Notes: generated by a model not told the origin, from the letters alone. DNA of 64,000 nt from Garcia nutans (GCA_947685225.1 CANTUV010000033.1:58257001-58321000); one strand, 5' to 3'. Numbered from the stretch's first letter, positions 1 to 13,182 are shown. Numbers and translations are program-made.

Positions 1-2214
1 ATAAATCTAACTTTTTCCAATTTCCTACATTTCCATGAAATTTCTTTTAGAACAGAGAAAAAAAAAAAGAGGGGTCCCATTAGAATAAATAATATGTTAA
101 GTCACTTTTTTATTTTTCAAATATTTTAGGATTATTTATTTTTTAAATTTAATTGAAAATATATATTATACATATAATTGAAACATTTTTCTTATAAAGT
201 ACTCATATGTATATTAATTTAGTTAAATTCTAAAATAATAATGCCAAAAAGGGCTTAATATAATTATAAAACTCTATATGAGTTCAATTGACTTAGTTCA
301 TGCGATTGTTTAATAAAGATCTAATCAGCAATCTACTTTTAAAGTCTGAAATTAATTTAATAACGTTTAAGAAAAATAATGAACAAATAAAGAAAGAAAG
401 GGCATTTATTAATTGGTAGTTTTAAATAAAATTGGACCTACAACTTTGGTATAGTTTGGTTAATCTCATCATGGATGATCATAATTATGATATTGATTGA
501 TGTTTTAAAGCAATAATTAACTTCAATTTAAAACCATAATTAATTATTTGCTGAAAAATCTTTCTTTTTTTTTACCATAATTAATTATTTGCTGAAAAAT
601 CTTTCTTTTTTTTTTAAAAAAAATAAAATTGATACCACCCATTATCCCAACCTAAGCATCCTTTCTAAGATAACAGAATCTAAGATTTGGCTTTTTCACT
701 AGTGATTAGAGGCCAAAAGAGGCCATGATAAAAGGCTAAAGTTCCTTCAACTTATAAGCAAGTACTTGCCAGTTAATCCCAATTTTTGGGACTAATAATA
801 ACTTTTTTTTTATTTTACTAATTAATGTGAAAATGAGAACACTTAAGTTATTCATACTCAAGATTTAAGCGGGGTAACATAAATTTTTTATCACTAAGCT
901 ATATTTTGATAGTTAAAAAAAATTACCTTTTGAGAATTTTCAAAATTTTTATTTTTTATTAAGAATTTTTTGTCATTTAATAAAAATATATAATAAATTT
1001 ATAAAAATATAATAATTAACTTATAAAATTATTATGTATATAATAAACTAATAATAAACTTTATATATATTATAAAGGGGTGATAAATTTATAAATTGAT
1101 TAAAAAATCTTATTAAAAATAATAATATTTTTTTGTATTGATAAATTTATAAATTTATAATTTTTTTTTTTGAGAAATTTGCTAAAAAACTTAATTTCAT
1201 ACTTCGCTTATGGCTAAATATCAAGAGGTAAAAAGGTATAATTACTGGCAAAAGATTATATGGTTAAATTTCAAGAGTTATTATAAATATTGGCTTTAGT
1301 AATTTATGTTAATTAATTAAATTATGACGAGCTATTATTAAAGCCCCTCCAGAATATTTTTGTTGTTGTTGTTTTAAATGATTTTAATATTTTCTTAATT
1401 TTTTTAATAAAATCCAAGTTATTTTTTCTTAATTTTTCAGGAAACATAATTCTTATGTGAAACTTTTTTTTTTTGGATTTTGAAGTATATATTTATTGTT
1501 CTTTTTTTTGAGGGAAAAATATTTTTCAATCTGAGGCATGATTATAGAAGAAAATTTGGGTAATTGAGTTGAAATTAACAATCAATCTATTTATTAATGT
1601 GTACCTAAGCTAATTTAATTTGTCTTGTTACAATGCATAATGATGCATTGAATAAATCTATAATATATAGTTTAGTATTAATAAAATTAAACATTTTGTT
1701 TTCTTCTTAATAATCATTTCATTAGCTTTTTTTATGATTTAATGATGAATTTGCTTTTTCTTCCCCCCTTAAAAAGGGTAATTAAAACATGATTGAAACT
1801 TTTTTTTATTTGAGTGATCCCGAAGATGATTTCTATTATTAAAATTGCAATGATATATATCTGCAAAATAAGGAAGAAAAAATTGAATTATTTTATATTT
1901 TTTAAATAAATAGCTGAAATTAAAATAATAAAAAATGCTAGTCTAATAACATTAATTGGAAGAAATATAAATATGTCAATTAATATCTTTTAATTTGCTA
2001 TTATAAATTAAAAAAAGTATTGCTAATTGGATTTAAGCTGCAATATTGTGATATTTTATGTAAATAATCGAATTCAAATTAAAAAAAACTAATTTTTTAA
2101 TTAAGAAATCAAATTAAATTGCTAAAATCAATGGATGTGAAAGAATCTAGTCTATGAATTTATAAATAACTATATATATATCATGGTACAATTAATAATT
2201 ATATTTAAGACAAT
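1..2214. other. AT-rich intergenic DNA
   Basis: No coding frame with recognisable similarity is visible on either strand. The stretch is poly-A/T runs and AT-rich repeats. The block at about 900-1170, rich in 'aataaattta' words, resembles AT-rich blocks at 11.59-11.77, 61.91-62.16 and 62.38-62.60 kb, so it may be a dispersed element. Confidence 0.7.
533..614. repeat. 41-bp direct tandem duplication
   Basis: A unit starting accataattaattatttgct and ending in a T run occurs twice head to tail (533-573 and 574-614), essentially identical. This is a recent local duplication in noncoding DNA. Confidence 0.85.
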
Positions 2215-2227
2215 TAATGCATATGAA
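2215..2227 (+). repeat. Target-site duplication, left copy
   Basis: The 13-mer taatgcatatgaa lies immediately before the LINE remnant. The same 13 bases recur at 4236-4248, directly after its TTGAG tail. This is the expected footprint of target-primed reverse transcription. Confidence 0.75.
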
Positions 2228-4235
2228 CAGAAGATATGTGGATAGGCATATCTACAATAATTAAATAAGTAGCTAAAAAGATTTTTAGAGAACCTAAATA
2301 GTATGGACATCTTTCGAAGGAGTTTTGGTGGTGGAATGACAAAGTGCAAAAAGCGGTAAGAAGTAAAAGGGAATGATATAAGAGTTTGCCAAGTATAATA
2401 ACAATGATGCTTTTGAGCAGTACAAACAAGTGAAAAATATGCTAAAAAGGCAATTAGTCAAGCAAGAATACAATCTTTAGAGAGTTTGTATAAGAAACTT
2501 GAAACAAATGGATGGAAAAAAGTTATCTATAAATTGGCTAAGATAAAGAAAAAAAATACCGTGATTTAAACCAAGTTAAGTGCATTAAAGATAAAGAAAA
2601 TAAGGTTCTGGTTCAAGAAGATGATATTAAGGAACGATGGAAAAACTATTTTGAGGAACTTCTTAATGGTAACCATAGTGGTACTATTAAGAGTTTAGAC
2701 GTTAGGTCAGATAAAAATGTAAAATATAAAAACGAATTAGGTTTTCAAATGTTATGGAAGCTTTGAAGAATACGAAAGTTGAAAAAACCTGTGAACTAGA
2801 TGAGATACCTATTGAGGTTTGAAAATGTTTAGGAGATATAGGAGTTGCATGGTTGACATCTTTGTTCAATAAGATTCTAAGTATAAAGAAAATGTCTAAT
2901 GAATGGAGACAAAGTAATTTGATATATATTTTTAAGAATAAAGAAGATATTCAGAATTGTTCAAATTATAGAGATATAAAGCTTATGAGTCACACTATGA
3001 AATTATAGGAGATAATTGTGAAACACTGTTTGTAGTTAGATATTTGTATTTTCCCAAATCAATTTGGCTTTATGCCTAGTCAATCAACTATGAAAGCTAT
3101 TTTTTTTATAATAGATTTGATGAAAAAGTATAGAGAGATAAAGAATGACTTACATATGATTTTTATTGACTTGGAAAAGGAGTATAATAAAGTCCCTAGA
3201 GAAATTTTATGGTGGGTCTTAGAGCTTAGAGAAATACCTAGATGATATATCTAAAGTCTTAAAGAATATATATAAGGAAGTCATCACCAGTGTTCGCACT
3301 GTGGGAGGGGATACTAAGAATTTTTTCGTTTCTATTGGATTACACCAAGGTTCCGCTTTGAGCTCTTATCTTTTTGCCTTAGTCATGGATGAGCTAATAA
3401 GACATATACATGATGACATCCCTTGGTGTATGATATTTGCATATGATATTATATTAATAGATGAGACTCAAGCATGGGTAAATTAAAAGTTAGAGTCATG
3501 GAGAAGCACTTTGAAATTTAAGGGTTTTAAGCTAAGTATGACTAAGACTGAGTATATGCATTGTAGATTTAATAGCAAGAATAGAGAAAAAGGTGAAATT
3601 ATTTTAGACGGAATAACAATACCTCATAGTATTCATTTTAAATACCTTGGTTCTATTTTTCAAGAAGATGGAGGTTGTAAAAAAGATGTAAGCCATAAAA
3701 TTAAAGCTGGTTGGATGAAGTTGGGTGGTGCTACAAGAGTTCTATGTGATCAAAATATGCCAATTAAATTAAAATAAAAATTTTACCGCACTGTAATACG
3801 GCCTGCGATGATATATGGTAGCGGGTATTGGACAGTAAAAGGATAACACATGAGTAAAATACATGTTGCGAAAATGAGAATGATAAGATGAATGTGTGGT
3901 CATACTAGGATGGATAGAATTCGCAATGAGTGCATTAGAGAAAAAGTAGGGATAACACCTATTGAGGATAAGATAAGAGAGCATAGATTGAGATGATTTG
4001 ACTATGTGAAACGAAGACCTAACGGTGCGCCAGTTAGAAAAACTGAACAAGTTAGAGTAGATATAACTAAGAGAGACAGAAATAGACTTAAACTGACTTT
4101 GTCAAAGATGATCCAAAATAATATTATGATATTACATCTATCAGAAGAGATAATTGTAAATTGTATTGAGTGAAAAAAATTTATATAGCCGACTTCAATT
4201 AATTCAGGATTAAGATTTTATTGAGTTGAGTTGAG
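2228..4235 (+). mobile_element. Decayed, 5'-truncated LINE (non-LTR retrotransposon)
   Basis: Across three plus-strand frames one can read a plant LINE reverse transcriptase. Segments include WWWNDKVQKAVR (about 2.32 kb), the QFGFMPSQSTMKAI region (about 3.06 kb), HMIFIDLEKEYNKVPRE (about 3.16 kb), GLHQGSALSSYLFALVMDEL (about 3.34 kb) and KTEYMHCRFN followed by a YLGSIFQEDG block (3.55-3.67 kb). A downstream zinc-knuckle-like MCGHTRMDRIRNE segment is near 3.89 kb. Many stops and frameshifts interrupt it. The catalytic F-A-D-D box reads F-A-Y-D, so it would be inactive even if the frame were open. The endonuclease half is missing (5' truncation). The 3' end is a short TTGAG repeat, and a 13-bp direct repeat brackets the insert. 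It is a dead copy; the longest open pieces are 3301-3486 and 3511-3777. Confidence 0.88.
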
Positions 4236-4248
4236 TAATGCATATGAA
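4236..4248 (+). repeat. Target-site duplication, right copy
   Basis: Exact copy of the 13-mer taatgcatatgaa found at 2215-2227, placed directly after the TTGAG tail of the LINE. Confidence 0.75.
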
Positions 4249-4833
4249 AATATAAAAATTTATAATCTAATTAAGGGCCAAGAAAAAGACATAAAAATAA
4301 ATAAATAATTAAAATAATTAAAGCATTTTTAAATGAAATAAAAATTTCTCGACTGCATAGCTCGAAGGGTACGGACTGCACATATACATATAATATCTAA
4401 TTACAAACCATTAGTTATTAATTTTCTGAAATTGATCACTAGAAATTATATTTAATTAATTTAATAATTAATGAAATATTTTTTATAAATTATTTTTTTA
4501 TCAAACTGAATAGTATTATAAAGGATAATAAAATCTTTCATATTAAAATTTAATGTAACTATATTTGAAGATATTTGAACTCGAGACTTTTAATTAAATT
4601 AAAATAATTTCTCATTAATTATTCTACACACTTATAGTATTTTGCTATCATTTAATTAACTTTAGCTTAATTTATTAATTGTTCTCTGAATTTGACAGTT
4701 TTGATCATTTTACCTCCTATATTTATGCATTTATCATATTACTTTCTGTATTTATTTATTTTGTTTCAATAGACACTTATATAATTACATATTAATCATT
4801 TTATCTATTGTATTTATATATTTTACATTAAAT

Positions 4834-4950
4834 AGATACTTACATGCAACTATAACATTATATTTATCTAGATTAGATACTTACATGCAACTGTAGCATC
4901 ATATTTATCTAGGCTAGATATTTACATATAACACTATATTTATCTCGGTA
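4834..4950. repeat. 41-bp tandem repeat, about three copies
   Basis: Units begin at 4834, 4875 and 4916 with agatacttacatgcaact or a close variant and end in tatttatctag. The third copy is shorter and more diverged. Noncoding. Confidence 0.8.
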
Positions 4951-7052
4951 TGTACTGAGTATGAAATAGATAAGTTTAACAGGTAAAGTGATTAATAAAT
5001 AATTATATAAATATCTATTAGAATAACATAAATAAATATATAAAATAATTTAATAAATACATAAATACAAAAAAATAAAATTATTAAAATTATTAAATTT
5101 AAGCAGCAATTGATGTATTATATCTCTAACTTTCAATAGACATTATTTTATTTTTCATTTGATTTCAAACTGGGCTGACAGCCTTTATGCATGAGTCCAA
5201 TTCAATGTAAAATATATATAACGGATATTTTTATAAAGAAAATAATTTATTTATTTATTATCATGGAAATTTAAAATCAACGAGGCAATAATTAAGGGAT
5301 GTTGAAATGATGTTTTGAAGTTACGAAACCGAATTTTATATTAGCAAATAAATTTAAAAAAAAAAAATGCAGCATAGAGGACGATGTTTCGCGGAAATTA
5401 ACTATTGGAGATGATGAAAGCGACGACTGATATCCGAATATAAAAAATATAAATGCACTATTTTTGAATAAAATAATAAATCTAAATTATCTAATCTCAT
5501 AATATTTTTAAAATTTTGGAAAAATAAAAATTTAAAAGAGAATGGTATCAAATCATCAATATTCAAATTCAAACAAATTAAAGATACAATATGGGTCCAC
5601 TTTTCCTTTTTTTTCTTGTCTTTTATACTTGTCTTTGGCACGTATACATTATCATTATTATTATTATTATTATTTCATGTTTGCCAGATAATATTCAAGT
5701 GAAATTAAATCGGGTTGGAAAACTGAAAAAGAAATAAAAAAAAAATAAAGGCACGTGTATCGGACAAAACAAGCGTGTGAAACAGAATCAGAGATTGATA
5801 AAAGGACGAAAATGCCCCAGAAAGAGTAAAAGGAGTTCACGTGATTGCAGTTCCAAATATTTTTTTTCACCCATGCAGAAGTCCCATCAACATGCACATA
5901 CATATTACATTACTTACGTACACACTTTCTCTCTCTATACTATAAATAAATTAATATTTTTCATGCAAGTTGCAATATTCATATATGTATATATGTACAT
6001 ATATATATATATATATCATTTTGTTGGTGGGGTTGTTTCGAGAAGGATTTCGAATCTGAATGGAGCTCACCCGTGATGGAGGAGGTTCTTTTGGTAATTT
6101 CAAATAATACTATGGTTTTTAATTTTCACATGATGGAGAATTATTTTGGTGACTGATGGACTGATCACTGATCGATGGCATTTTGGGAACTAAATTACTT
6201 ATATATATATATAATTTAATCTGAAATTTGGAAATATCAAAGTCCAAATCAATGTTTTCTAAAATTAATCGAGAGTTGTTCATTTATTCTTTTTAATTAC
6301 AAAAAATAATTAATCAAATAAAATTTTTTAAAATTCATTATTTCAATATTTTTAAAGTATTTATTTAATAATAAAATATGAAAAAATAAATGTATTCTTA
6401 GTTAAATTGGTTGGTTTGATCAACTGCTTTAACAAACTGTTTAAGTATTACACCAATAACATTTTTTAACTATATTAGCACCTTCATATATATATATATT
6501 TATATATATTTATATATATATATATTTGATATTTTGGATAATGTTTGATGGAAAATTATTGAGTACTATATATTAAAGTCATTCGAGTAAATATAAGATT
6601 TGTCTCAATAATTTTTGGTAACTCAATAATTTTTCAATTATTCTTCATGTTCGATATATAAGGCTAAGAAATTAATTTTGAGAAATCATAAATTTTTATT
6701 TATTCAGAAATCAGTGTGTAAATAGGTTGAATTTGAATTTAATTTGTTACAATAAAACATATTATAATACAATAATTTACTAAATAAATATTAAAATTAA
6801 AATAATTAATTCATTATTTAAATTATTATTAAATTTTTAAATAAAAATTCTCAAGAATCTTTTACTATTAATTTACTCTCGCTAGTTAAAAGTGATTCAA
6901 AAAATAAATAAATAAAAGAAGAAACTCTGGAGGAGAAGGGCAATTGATGAAATATCCAACAAAGATAGGGGTATAGATATAAAACAGTAGTGTAAGTTGT
7001 AAAAATATAGAATACATAGAACAATAATAATTAATAAAAAAAAATAGAATTA

Positions 7053-7058
<6 letters not shown>

Positions 7059-7087
<29 letters not shown>
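7059..7087. repeat. (AC)n microsatellite
   Basis: Uninterrupted AC dinucleotide run of about 29 bases, 270 bases upstream of the IDD start codon. Likely length-polymorphic. Confidence 0.95.
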
Positions 7088-7088
<1 letters not shown>

Positions 7089-7358
7089 CCAAACAAGGGA
7101 GAGGTGTTGTTATTATGGTGTGTTTGGGACAGCCAGAAACTCATCTTCTTCTCTCCACTGGAAAATGAAGATGAGAATTTCCTGATGATTTTTGTCTTCT
7201 CTCCTCTTCAATTCCTCTTTTTTGTTTTCTTATCACTAAACTATATATTTATCTTCCTTTAGAAAACAAACAACAGAGTTTGGTGAAAGTTATTAGAATA
7301 TAGAATAAAAATAAAAAAACAAATAATTTCTTTTTAATTTTTATTTTGTTGATTTTCA

Positions 7359-9322
7359 ATGTCAAATATCACAGGTACTGAAGCTGCAGGTGGGAGGTTC
7401 TCTAATGGAGAAATTACAGAAGTTCATAATCAAAATCACTTAAACGCCATAGCTTCAACTACTAATGTTACTACTAACAGTAATGGCTCCACTAATCAAC
7501 AACAACAACAACCACTTAAGAAGAAGAGAAATTTACCAGGAAATCCAGGTATCTATATTTATATTTATCTATTAATTATTATTTAGAGTTCTTGAACTAA
7601 TTAATTAATTTTTTTTGTTGAGAATTAGGAGATGGAGATTAGAATAAATATAAATCTATTATTAACTAATATATATATATATGTGCAAATTATGCAGATA
7701 ATTTCTTAATTTTCAATGTATTATATATGTTTTTCTTCTTTTTAATATTAAATTACCTTCAAAAACAAAATTTTCTTCTTTGATAATTTCCTTAATTAGC
7801 TAATTAATTAATTTTAATGAGTTCTTCAGAGTATAATATAAGTATACATGTATGAATATTATGAATTTGAAATTACGTGTATTATTATATCCACAAACTT
7901 AGTTAAGAGTAATATTTATAATATGTATTTTGAATTTTGATCTCTGTTTGCTTGATTTTAACATTTAAACATCTGGGAAAATTTTTTTTAGGCTAATTAA
8001 TTATCAACCTAGAACTTTATGTGTAATTTTTTTTTTCAAAAAAAAAAATCTGTCTGGATATATCATAAGAAAAAGGAAAACCATGAGATTACAGATTCAG
8101 TTCAATTCAAAAGATGACTATCAGTTTTTTTCTGAATTCTTTTTTTTTTCTCTTTTTTTTAATATTCTTTTGTTTTTTCTAATATTTTTTTATTTTTTTT
8201 ATTTTTTTAAATTTAAAATGTGTTGGGATAGAAAAACAGTAAATACTTGTTATATATAAATATCAGTGGTTGAAAGGGCTTCAATTATTGGCTATGCATG
8301 ATCTCAATAATTGAATTCAACTGTTGACTTCACCTTTCGTTCTTTAATTTGTTTTTAACTGTTTCTGGTAACTAGTCCAACATAAATATTCCTTCTTCAA
8401 CTCTATACATCTTCAGTTTTATAATGTACTGAATTTTGAGTAATTATTAATTAAGGATTTTTAAATTAAATAATAATAATAATAATTACTTTTAACTTTT
8501 ATGAGTAAATTTTCATTTTTATTAAAATTTATGATAATCAATTTATAATATGTATAGTACTTTTATTATCAAGTACTAATTATAATAAATTTTAATAAAA
8601 ATAACATGTATTTTAATAAAAATTAGAGTATTTATTGTTGTTGGATATATATTGTGATATCACATTTAAAAAAATTAGTGAAAATGAAGAAAGTGATAAT
8701 TAATTTTTAATTATTACATGCAAATTAAGTGAATAAACTAAATTTGATGTATATACAATATTGCAGACCCAAGTGCAGAAGTTATTGCATTATCACCACA
8801 TACCCTTTTGGCTACGAACAGATTTGTGTGTGAAATTTGCAGCAAAGGTTTTCAAAGAGATCAAAATCTTCAACTTCATAGGAGAGGACACAATCTTCCA
8901 TGGAAGCTAAGGCAAAGAACAAGCTCTGAAATTAAGAAAAAAGTTTATGTATGCCCAGAAGTTTCATGTGTTCATCATAATCCAGCTCGAGCTTTGGGTG
9001 ATCTTACAGGAATTAAGAAGCATTTTTCTCGAAAACATGGCGAAAAGAAATGGAAATGTGAAAAATGTTCCAAGAAATATGCAGTTCAGTCTGATTGGAA
9101 AGCTCATTCTAAGACTTGTGGCACTAAAGAGTATAAATGTGACTGTGGCACCATCTTCTCCAGGTTTTTATATATTCTCATCCTTTTTTTTAATCAAAAA
9201 ACTATATAAATGTAATCATGATTTCAATTAGATATGCTATTTGAAATAATAAACTAATTGAATAATGATTTCTTTTATATTTAGATAAAATAAAGAATTC
9301 ATCTGGAGAAATTGTTGAATTC

Positions 9323-9354
<32 letters not shown>

Positions 9355-10986
9355 TGGCGTCTTTGTTTGACTAATTTTTGCCAATTATGAAATTATTAAT
9401 TATTTTACCAAAATTTCTATTCATCATCTTTATTTTGTATTAAAATTCTTGAATTGTTAGTTTATTTTAGTAGAGTTAAATAGTATTAATTCATCATATC
9501 AAAGAGGACTAATTCAAGCATCAAAGTCTTTGGTGGTCCCTTAAAATTGGATTGGACGGTGGTATTTCTCATCTCTCTCTTTCTTTTTTCTTTCTAAATA
9601 TAGTACTCTTCCCCTTCTCTATTCTTCCTCTCTCATTACTTTATAATTTATTCTTTTAACTTAATTTTATTCTAAAATTTTAGAAGATGGTATTATTTTT
9701 AATTTATAATATTGTTTGATACAATTTTATATACTTTTAGTATTAAAATATTTTAATTTTTAAGAAATAACGATCGCAAATAAAATCATATCGTATCAGT
9801 TATTTGAAAAATAGTTAAAGAATATCATTTTAAAATAAATATTTCTCTGATATTATGATATTATAAATTTTTAATATTAAAATACATTAATCCATATAAA
9901 ATTAAATATAATTTTCAGAAAAAAATAATAATAATTAAAATAATATCATATCACGTTGAAAAATTAATTAAAGAATGACATTTTAAGATAAGTATAAAAT
10001 ATTTTCCATATTCTTGATATATAAATGTTTTATTTATTTGTTTATGTATAAAAGGTTATTAATAATATATAATAACAGCAGCTGGGTTAATTATCAATTA
10101 TTTATCATGCAGGAGGGATAGCTTCATTACTCACAGGGCATTTTGTGATGCTTTAACAGAAGAAAATAGCAAAGCAAACCAAGGATTAATGAGCAATATT
10201 GAACAAGACTTGCAAGGCCAAACAGTCCCAATTAACCTCATTTCCATGCCTATAAACAACAATCAAAATCAATCTTCAATAATATGCCCAAATTTTAACC
10301 ATTTGGGCACAAAAATCCCATTTTCACTACCCCATGAGCTCATGCCATTGCCACCAAAACCCATGTTTTCTGCAAGTTCTTCGTCTTCCCTTCAATTAAC
10401 TGCAAACAATTCACCATCTTCATCATCATCAGCTTCAATGTCTGCCACTGCGTTGCTTCAAAAAGCAGCTCAAATGGGTGCAACTACTACAAGTAGTAGT
10501 AATAGTTGTAATTTTACTACTACTATGGCACCCTCAACATTTGGAGAAGATAAAATGAACCAGTTTTTCAATGCAAATGAGAACTCGGCTGCAAATGATG
10601 ATTTGAGTATGTTTAATGAGGTTCTAGACCAGAAGAATATTTCATTATTCAGTAATATTATTACTGATCATGAGCTTGGAAATTGCGATAATAGTAATAA
10701 CAAGAGTTGTTTTGTTGATGCAACTTCAAATAATCCAAGTGGGTTGTCATCAATATTTAGTGGGGATGTCATGACTGTTGATTTCTTGGGAGTTGGAAGT
10801 TCAAGAAAAAGGAAGTATTTCCATGAAAACCAGAAACAAGAAATGGAGTTTAGCAGAGAAATTAATAGTAATTACATTGGTCATCCAAGAATTCAAGGTC
10901 GTCCGGATTTGGGTCATTTTGAGCAAGCCGCCGTCGCCGCCTCCGCAGCAGGAACAACGCTGGAGAAACCCATATGGGATGTCTGA
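7359..10986 (+). CDS. INDETERMINATE DOMAIN (IDD) C2H2 zinc-finger transcription factor
   Basis: Plant-specific nuclear DNA-binding protein. Exons: 7359-7548, 8767-9163 and 10113-10986 give 486 aa with consistent phases and GT/AG borders. The N-terminus carries a KKKRNLPGNP nuclear-localisation/ID-domain entry. Four fingers follow: finger 1 (C2H2) FVCEICSKGFQRDQNLQLH from residue 83; finger 2 YVCPEVSCVHHNPARALGDL; then two C2HC fingers starting KWKCEKCSKKYA and YKCDCGTIFSRRDSF. The junction SR|RDSFITHRAFCDAL is split by intron 2 exactly as the family requires. The C-terminal half is Ser/Asn-rich and holds the family motifs MSATALLQKAAQMG (about residue 305) and DFLGVG (about 419). These place it with the IDD1-13 clade rather than IDD14-16. 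IDD proteins bind DNA and often partner with GRAS proteins (DELLA, SHR/SCR). The exact orthologue is not assigned; finger residues look most like IDD4/5/6. Confidence 0.95.
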
Positions 10987-12132
10987 AAAAATAAACTAGT
11001 AAAATAGTCTTTGTGATGAGCTTTGTCTTCTATTTTCATCCCTCTGCTCTGCCATGTATCAACCTCCAGTCTCTTGCTAAAGAGCAAGAAAGACGGGGAT
11101 TTTTTTTGGCGCAAAGTTAGCAATTTAGTATGATTAATTAAAGAAATAAAAATATAAATCCTTTTCATTCTAGTTGTGGGAATATGCTTAGTATTATATA
11201 TTATTTGAATGGGATTAAGAAAATAATCATTTTCAAAATATTAGTTAAATATTATTAAATTCATTTAAAAATAAAATTTATATGTTATAATTATAGAAAA
11301 TCTTAAATAGTTAAAACAATTCAAATCATTTTTTTAATACCGTCTAAAATTAATAACTTTCTTTGAAGAAAAAAAAATGAAGATATAGTTTCAATTTCAA
11401 CTTACGGCAGATTAATTATTTTTTTAATCTCACATAAATTATTTCTTAATCACTATCAAAAACTTCTTACAACTAATTTTATGAGTGTCTAAAATTGGAC
11501 TGCCCATCTTACCACCACATCCTAAAGAGATGCAAACCAATCTAAACTACGACCATTTTATTTATTTTCTTTAAAAAAAATTGCTCTTCATCAAAATTTT
11601 TTAAATTTTTAGATTTTTTTTAAAAATTTATTATTTTATAAAATATAATAAACTCATTAATAAATTATATATATATATTACACAAATATGATAAAATTAT
11701 AAATTAATATAAAATTTTGACAAATTTGAACATATTATGAAAATTTGATAAATTTGTTTTTTTTTTTTTCTAATACTTTTGTAAAAAATCTATTTTATAC
11801 AGCTTTTAAATTATTATTTTTCTTGGACTGATAAGACGGAAAGTTGATTTCAAGATTTTGATTTTTTTTATTTCCTTTTTTATTAGTTGAATATTAATAA
11901 CATGGCCTATCTTAGCCCAGATAGATTTTTGGGCTACAAAATTCGCCCCAAAAGAGGGTTATATCTCATGAGTTCTTGGCATTTGTGCCGTGTGGCTCTT
12001 TTCAATTTCTTCGACAGGCAGAAAATTACGAACCACCAACATTTAAATTTACTTGCATCTAGCGCTAATTGCCATTCTTTACTGATTTCTTCAATAATCT
12101 GAAAGCTACTGCTACTAAATTTAACATTGGCC
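10987..12132. other. IDD 3' region and intergenic spacer
   Basis: The first 200 bases after the IDD stop are probable 3'UTR. The rest is AT-rich, including an AT-rich block at 11.59-11.77 kb similar to those at 0.9-1.17 and 61.9-62.6 kb. No coding similarity is seen. Confidence 0.6.
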
Positions 12133-13182
12133 ATGGCGTTGCAATACAACAGGATTTACATGACACAATCGTCCGGTGAGAGAAAAGATAGTTTCCAAGA
12201 GACGCCAAGGCCTCCAACGGAGCAATTCGCACCGTTGGCGTCGACATTTAGGCGGCGGTTGCTAGTAGGTGTTGGTTCAGCTTCTTTAGTGGCTGTTGGA
12301 GCAAATTTTGGTGGAATTACAAGTTTCCTCCTTGGATTATCACAGGAAAGTGGTCGGAATCTTAAGCTAGATGTGCTTTAGCCAATCGGAGGATATAGCC
12401 GTTGTATTCAAACAAGTGAAGGATTTGGTTAGTAAGTCACTTTTGTTCATAAGAAATTTTAGTTGCCTCTGTTTGGTTGCAAGGAAAATCTGAAACAACG
12501 TCGTTTTGAATGCTCAGAATTTGTATATCCAGCAAGTTTGGTTGGAGACCAATATTGTATCGAGCAGCTGAGAAGACAGAATTTGAAAGATCACTTGATC
12601 CACCTCCTTTAAATACTGTGAACTCAGGTGGTGATCGGCGGCGTAAAAACGTCAATGAACCAGTTGTTGCGTTTGGTCTGCCTGGTTCAAGCGGCGAGCT
12701 CAACGTTAGTGTTATTGTCTCACCAGTTCCTCTTGATTTCTCGTGAGTTTTATTCATCTTTACTATTCTCGTGAGTTTTATTCATCTTTACTAAGTGATA
12801 ATTCTAAAATCATTAAATCAAGCTTTTTAGTTGTCAAAGTGATGAGAAATATTTAACCTTTATTTTTAGGATTGAAGCGTTTGGCGTAGCTAAGGAAGTG
12901 GGAGAAGCAGTGGTGAAGACAATCACAGCATCTAGCCGACGACCACACATAAAAGGAACTTTGATCAAATCAAGTTTGAGAGAGGATCCTATCATGAATA
13001 TTAATTACTATGAGCTCGAATTCAGAGTCGAAAGTGCCTCGTTTCAGAGACATAATGTTGCTGTTTGCTGTGCTCGTGGTGGCAGGGTGTATACCTTGAA
13101 TGCTCAAGCTCCAGAATCGGCATGGCAAAATGTGGAACCAGATTTCCGCAGAATTGCAGAATCATTCAGTCTCATATCTTGA
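12133..13182 (+). pseudogene. PsbP domain-containing protein 2 (PPD2)-like, disrupted
   Basis: Thylakoid-lumen PsbP-family gene. Exons read as 12133-12427, 12518-12742 and 12870-13182. The N-terminus has a basic region and a twin-arginine stretch FRRRLLVGVGSASLVAVGAN, typical of Tat-type lumen transfer domains. Matching segments in order are PIGGYSRCIQTSEGF, then FVYPASLVGDQ, ILYRAAEKTEFERSLDPPPL, NEPVVAFGLPGSSGELNVSV, and a last exon from IEAFGVAKEVGEAVV to APESAWQNVEPDFRRIAE. Two lesions break it. A TAG at 12379-12381 sits where the family has a Tyr (DVL-Y-PIGG). A frame change near 12550 separates VGDQ from ILYRAA, consistent with a 4-base loss. Splice sites and the last exon are intact, so decay looks recent, or the reads carry errors. 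PPD2 function is poorly known. No intact copy is in this window. Confidence 0.75.
12738..12793. repeat. 28-bp tandem duplication spanning a splice donor
   Basis: The 28-base block beginning ttctcgtgagttttattcat is present twice in a row (12738-12765 and 12766-12793). It contains the exon 2 donor (C|GTGAGT), so the PPD2-like gene has two identical donors 28 bases apart. Using the second would add 28 bases and shift the frame. Confidence 0.9.

Larger units (their letters stand above)
4249..7358. other. AT-rich intergenic DNA and IDD gene 5' region
   Basis: No convincing gene. It contains a 41-bp triple repeat (4834-4950), a TTA run near 5651-5676, AT runs near 5997-6016, 6187-6213 and 6486-6530, and an AC run at 7059-7087. 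Short frames here (for example 5777-6076) have low-complexity, simple-repeat-derived ends and no family resemblance. The last 270 bases are the likely promoter and leader of the IDD gene; a weak TATA-like ctatatattt sits near 7240. Confidence 0.65.

Noticed and set aside
5777..6076. 99-codon open frame
   Set aside because: No family resemblance; its end is coded by TATA microsatellite repeats (YIYIYIY).
8947..9231. Frame overlapping IDD exon 2
   Set aside because: It is the shifted frame of the zinc-finger exon.
12379..12381. ctttag as a splice acceptor to bypass the TAG in the PPD2-like gene
   Set aside because: There is no suitable GT donor at a workable distance upstream, and the protein is continuous across the site except for the stop.
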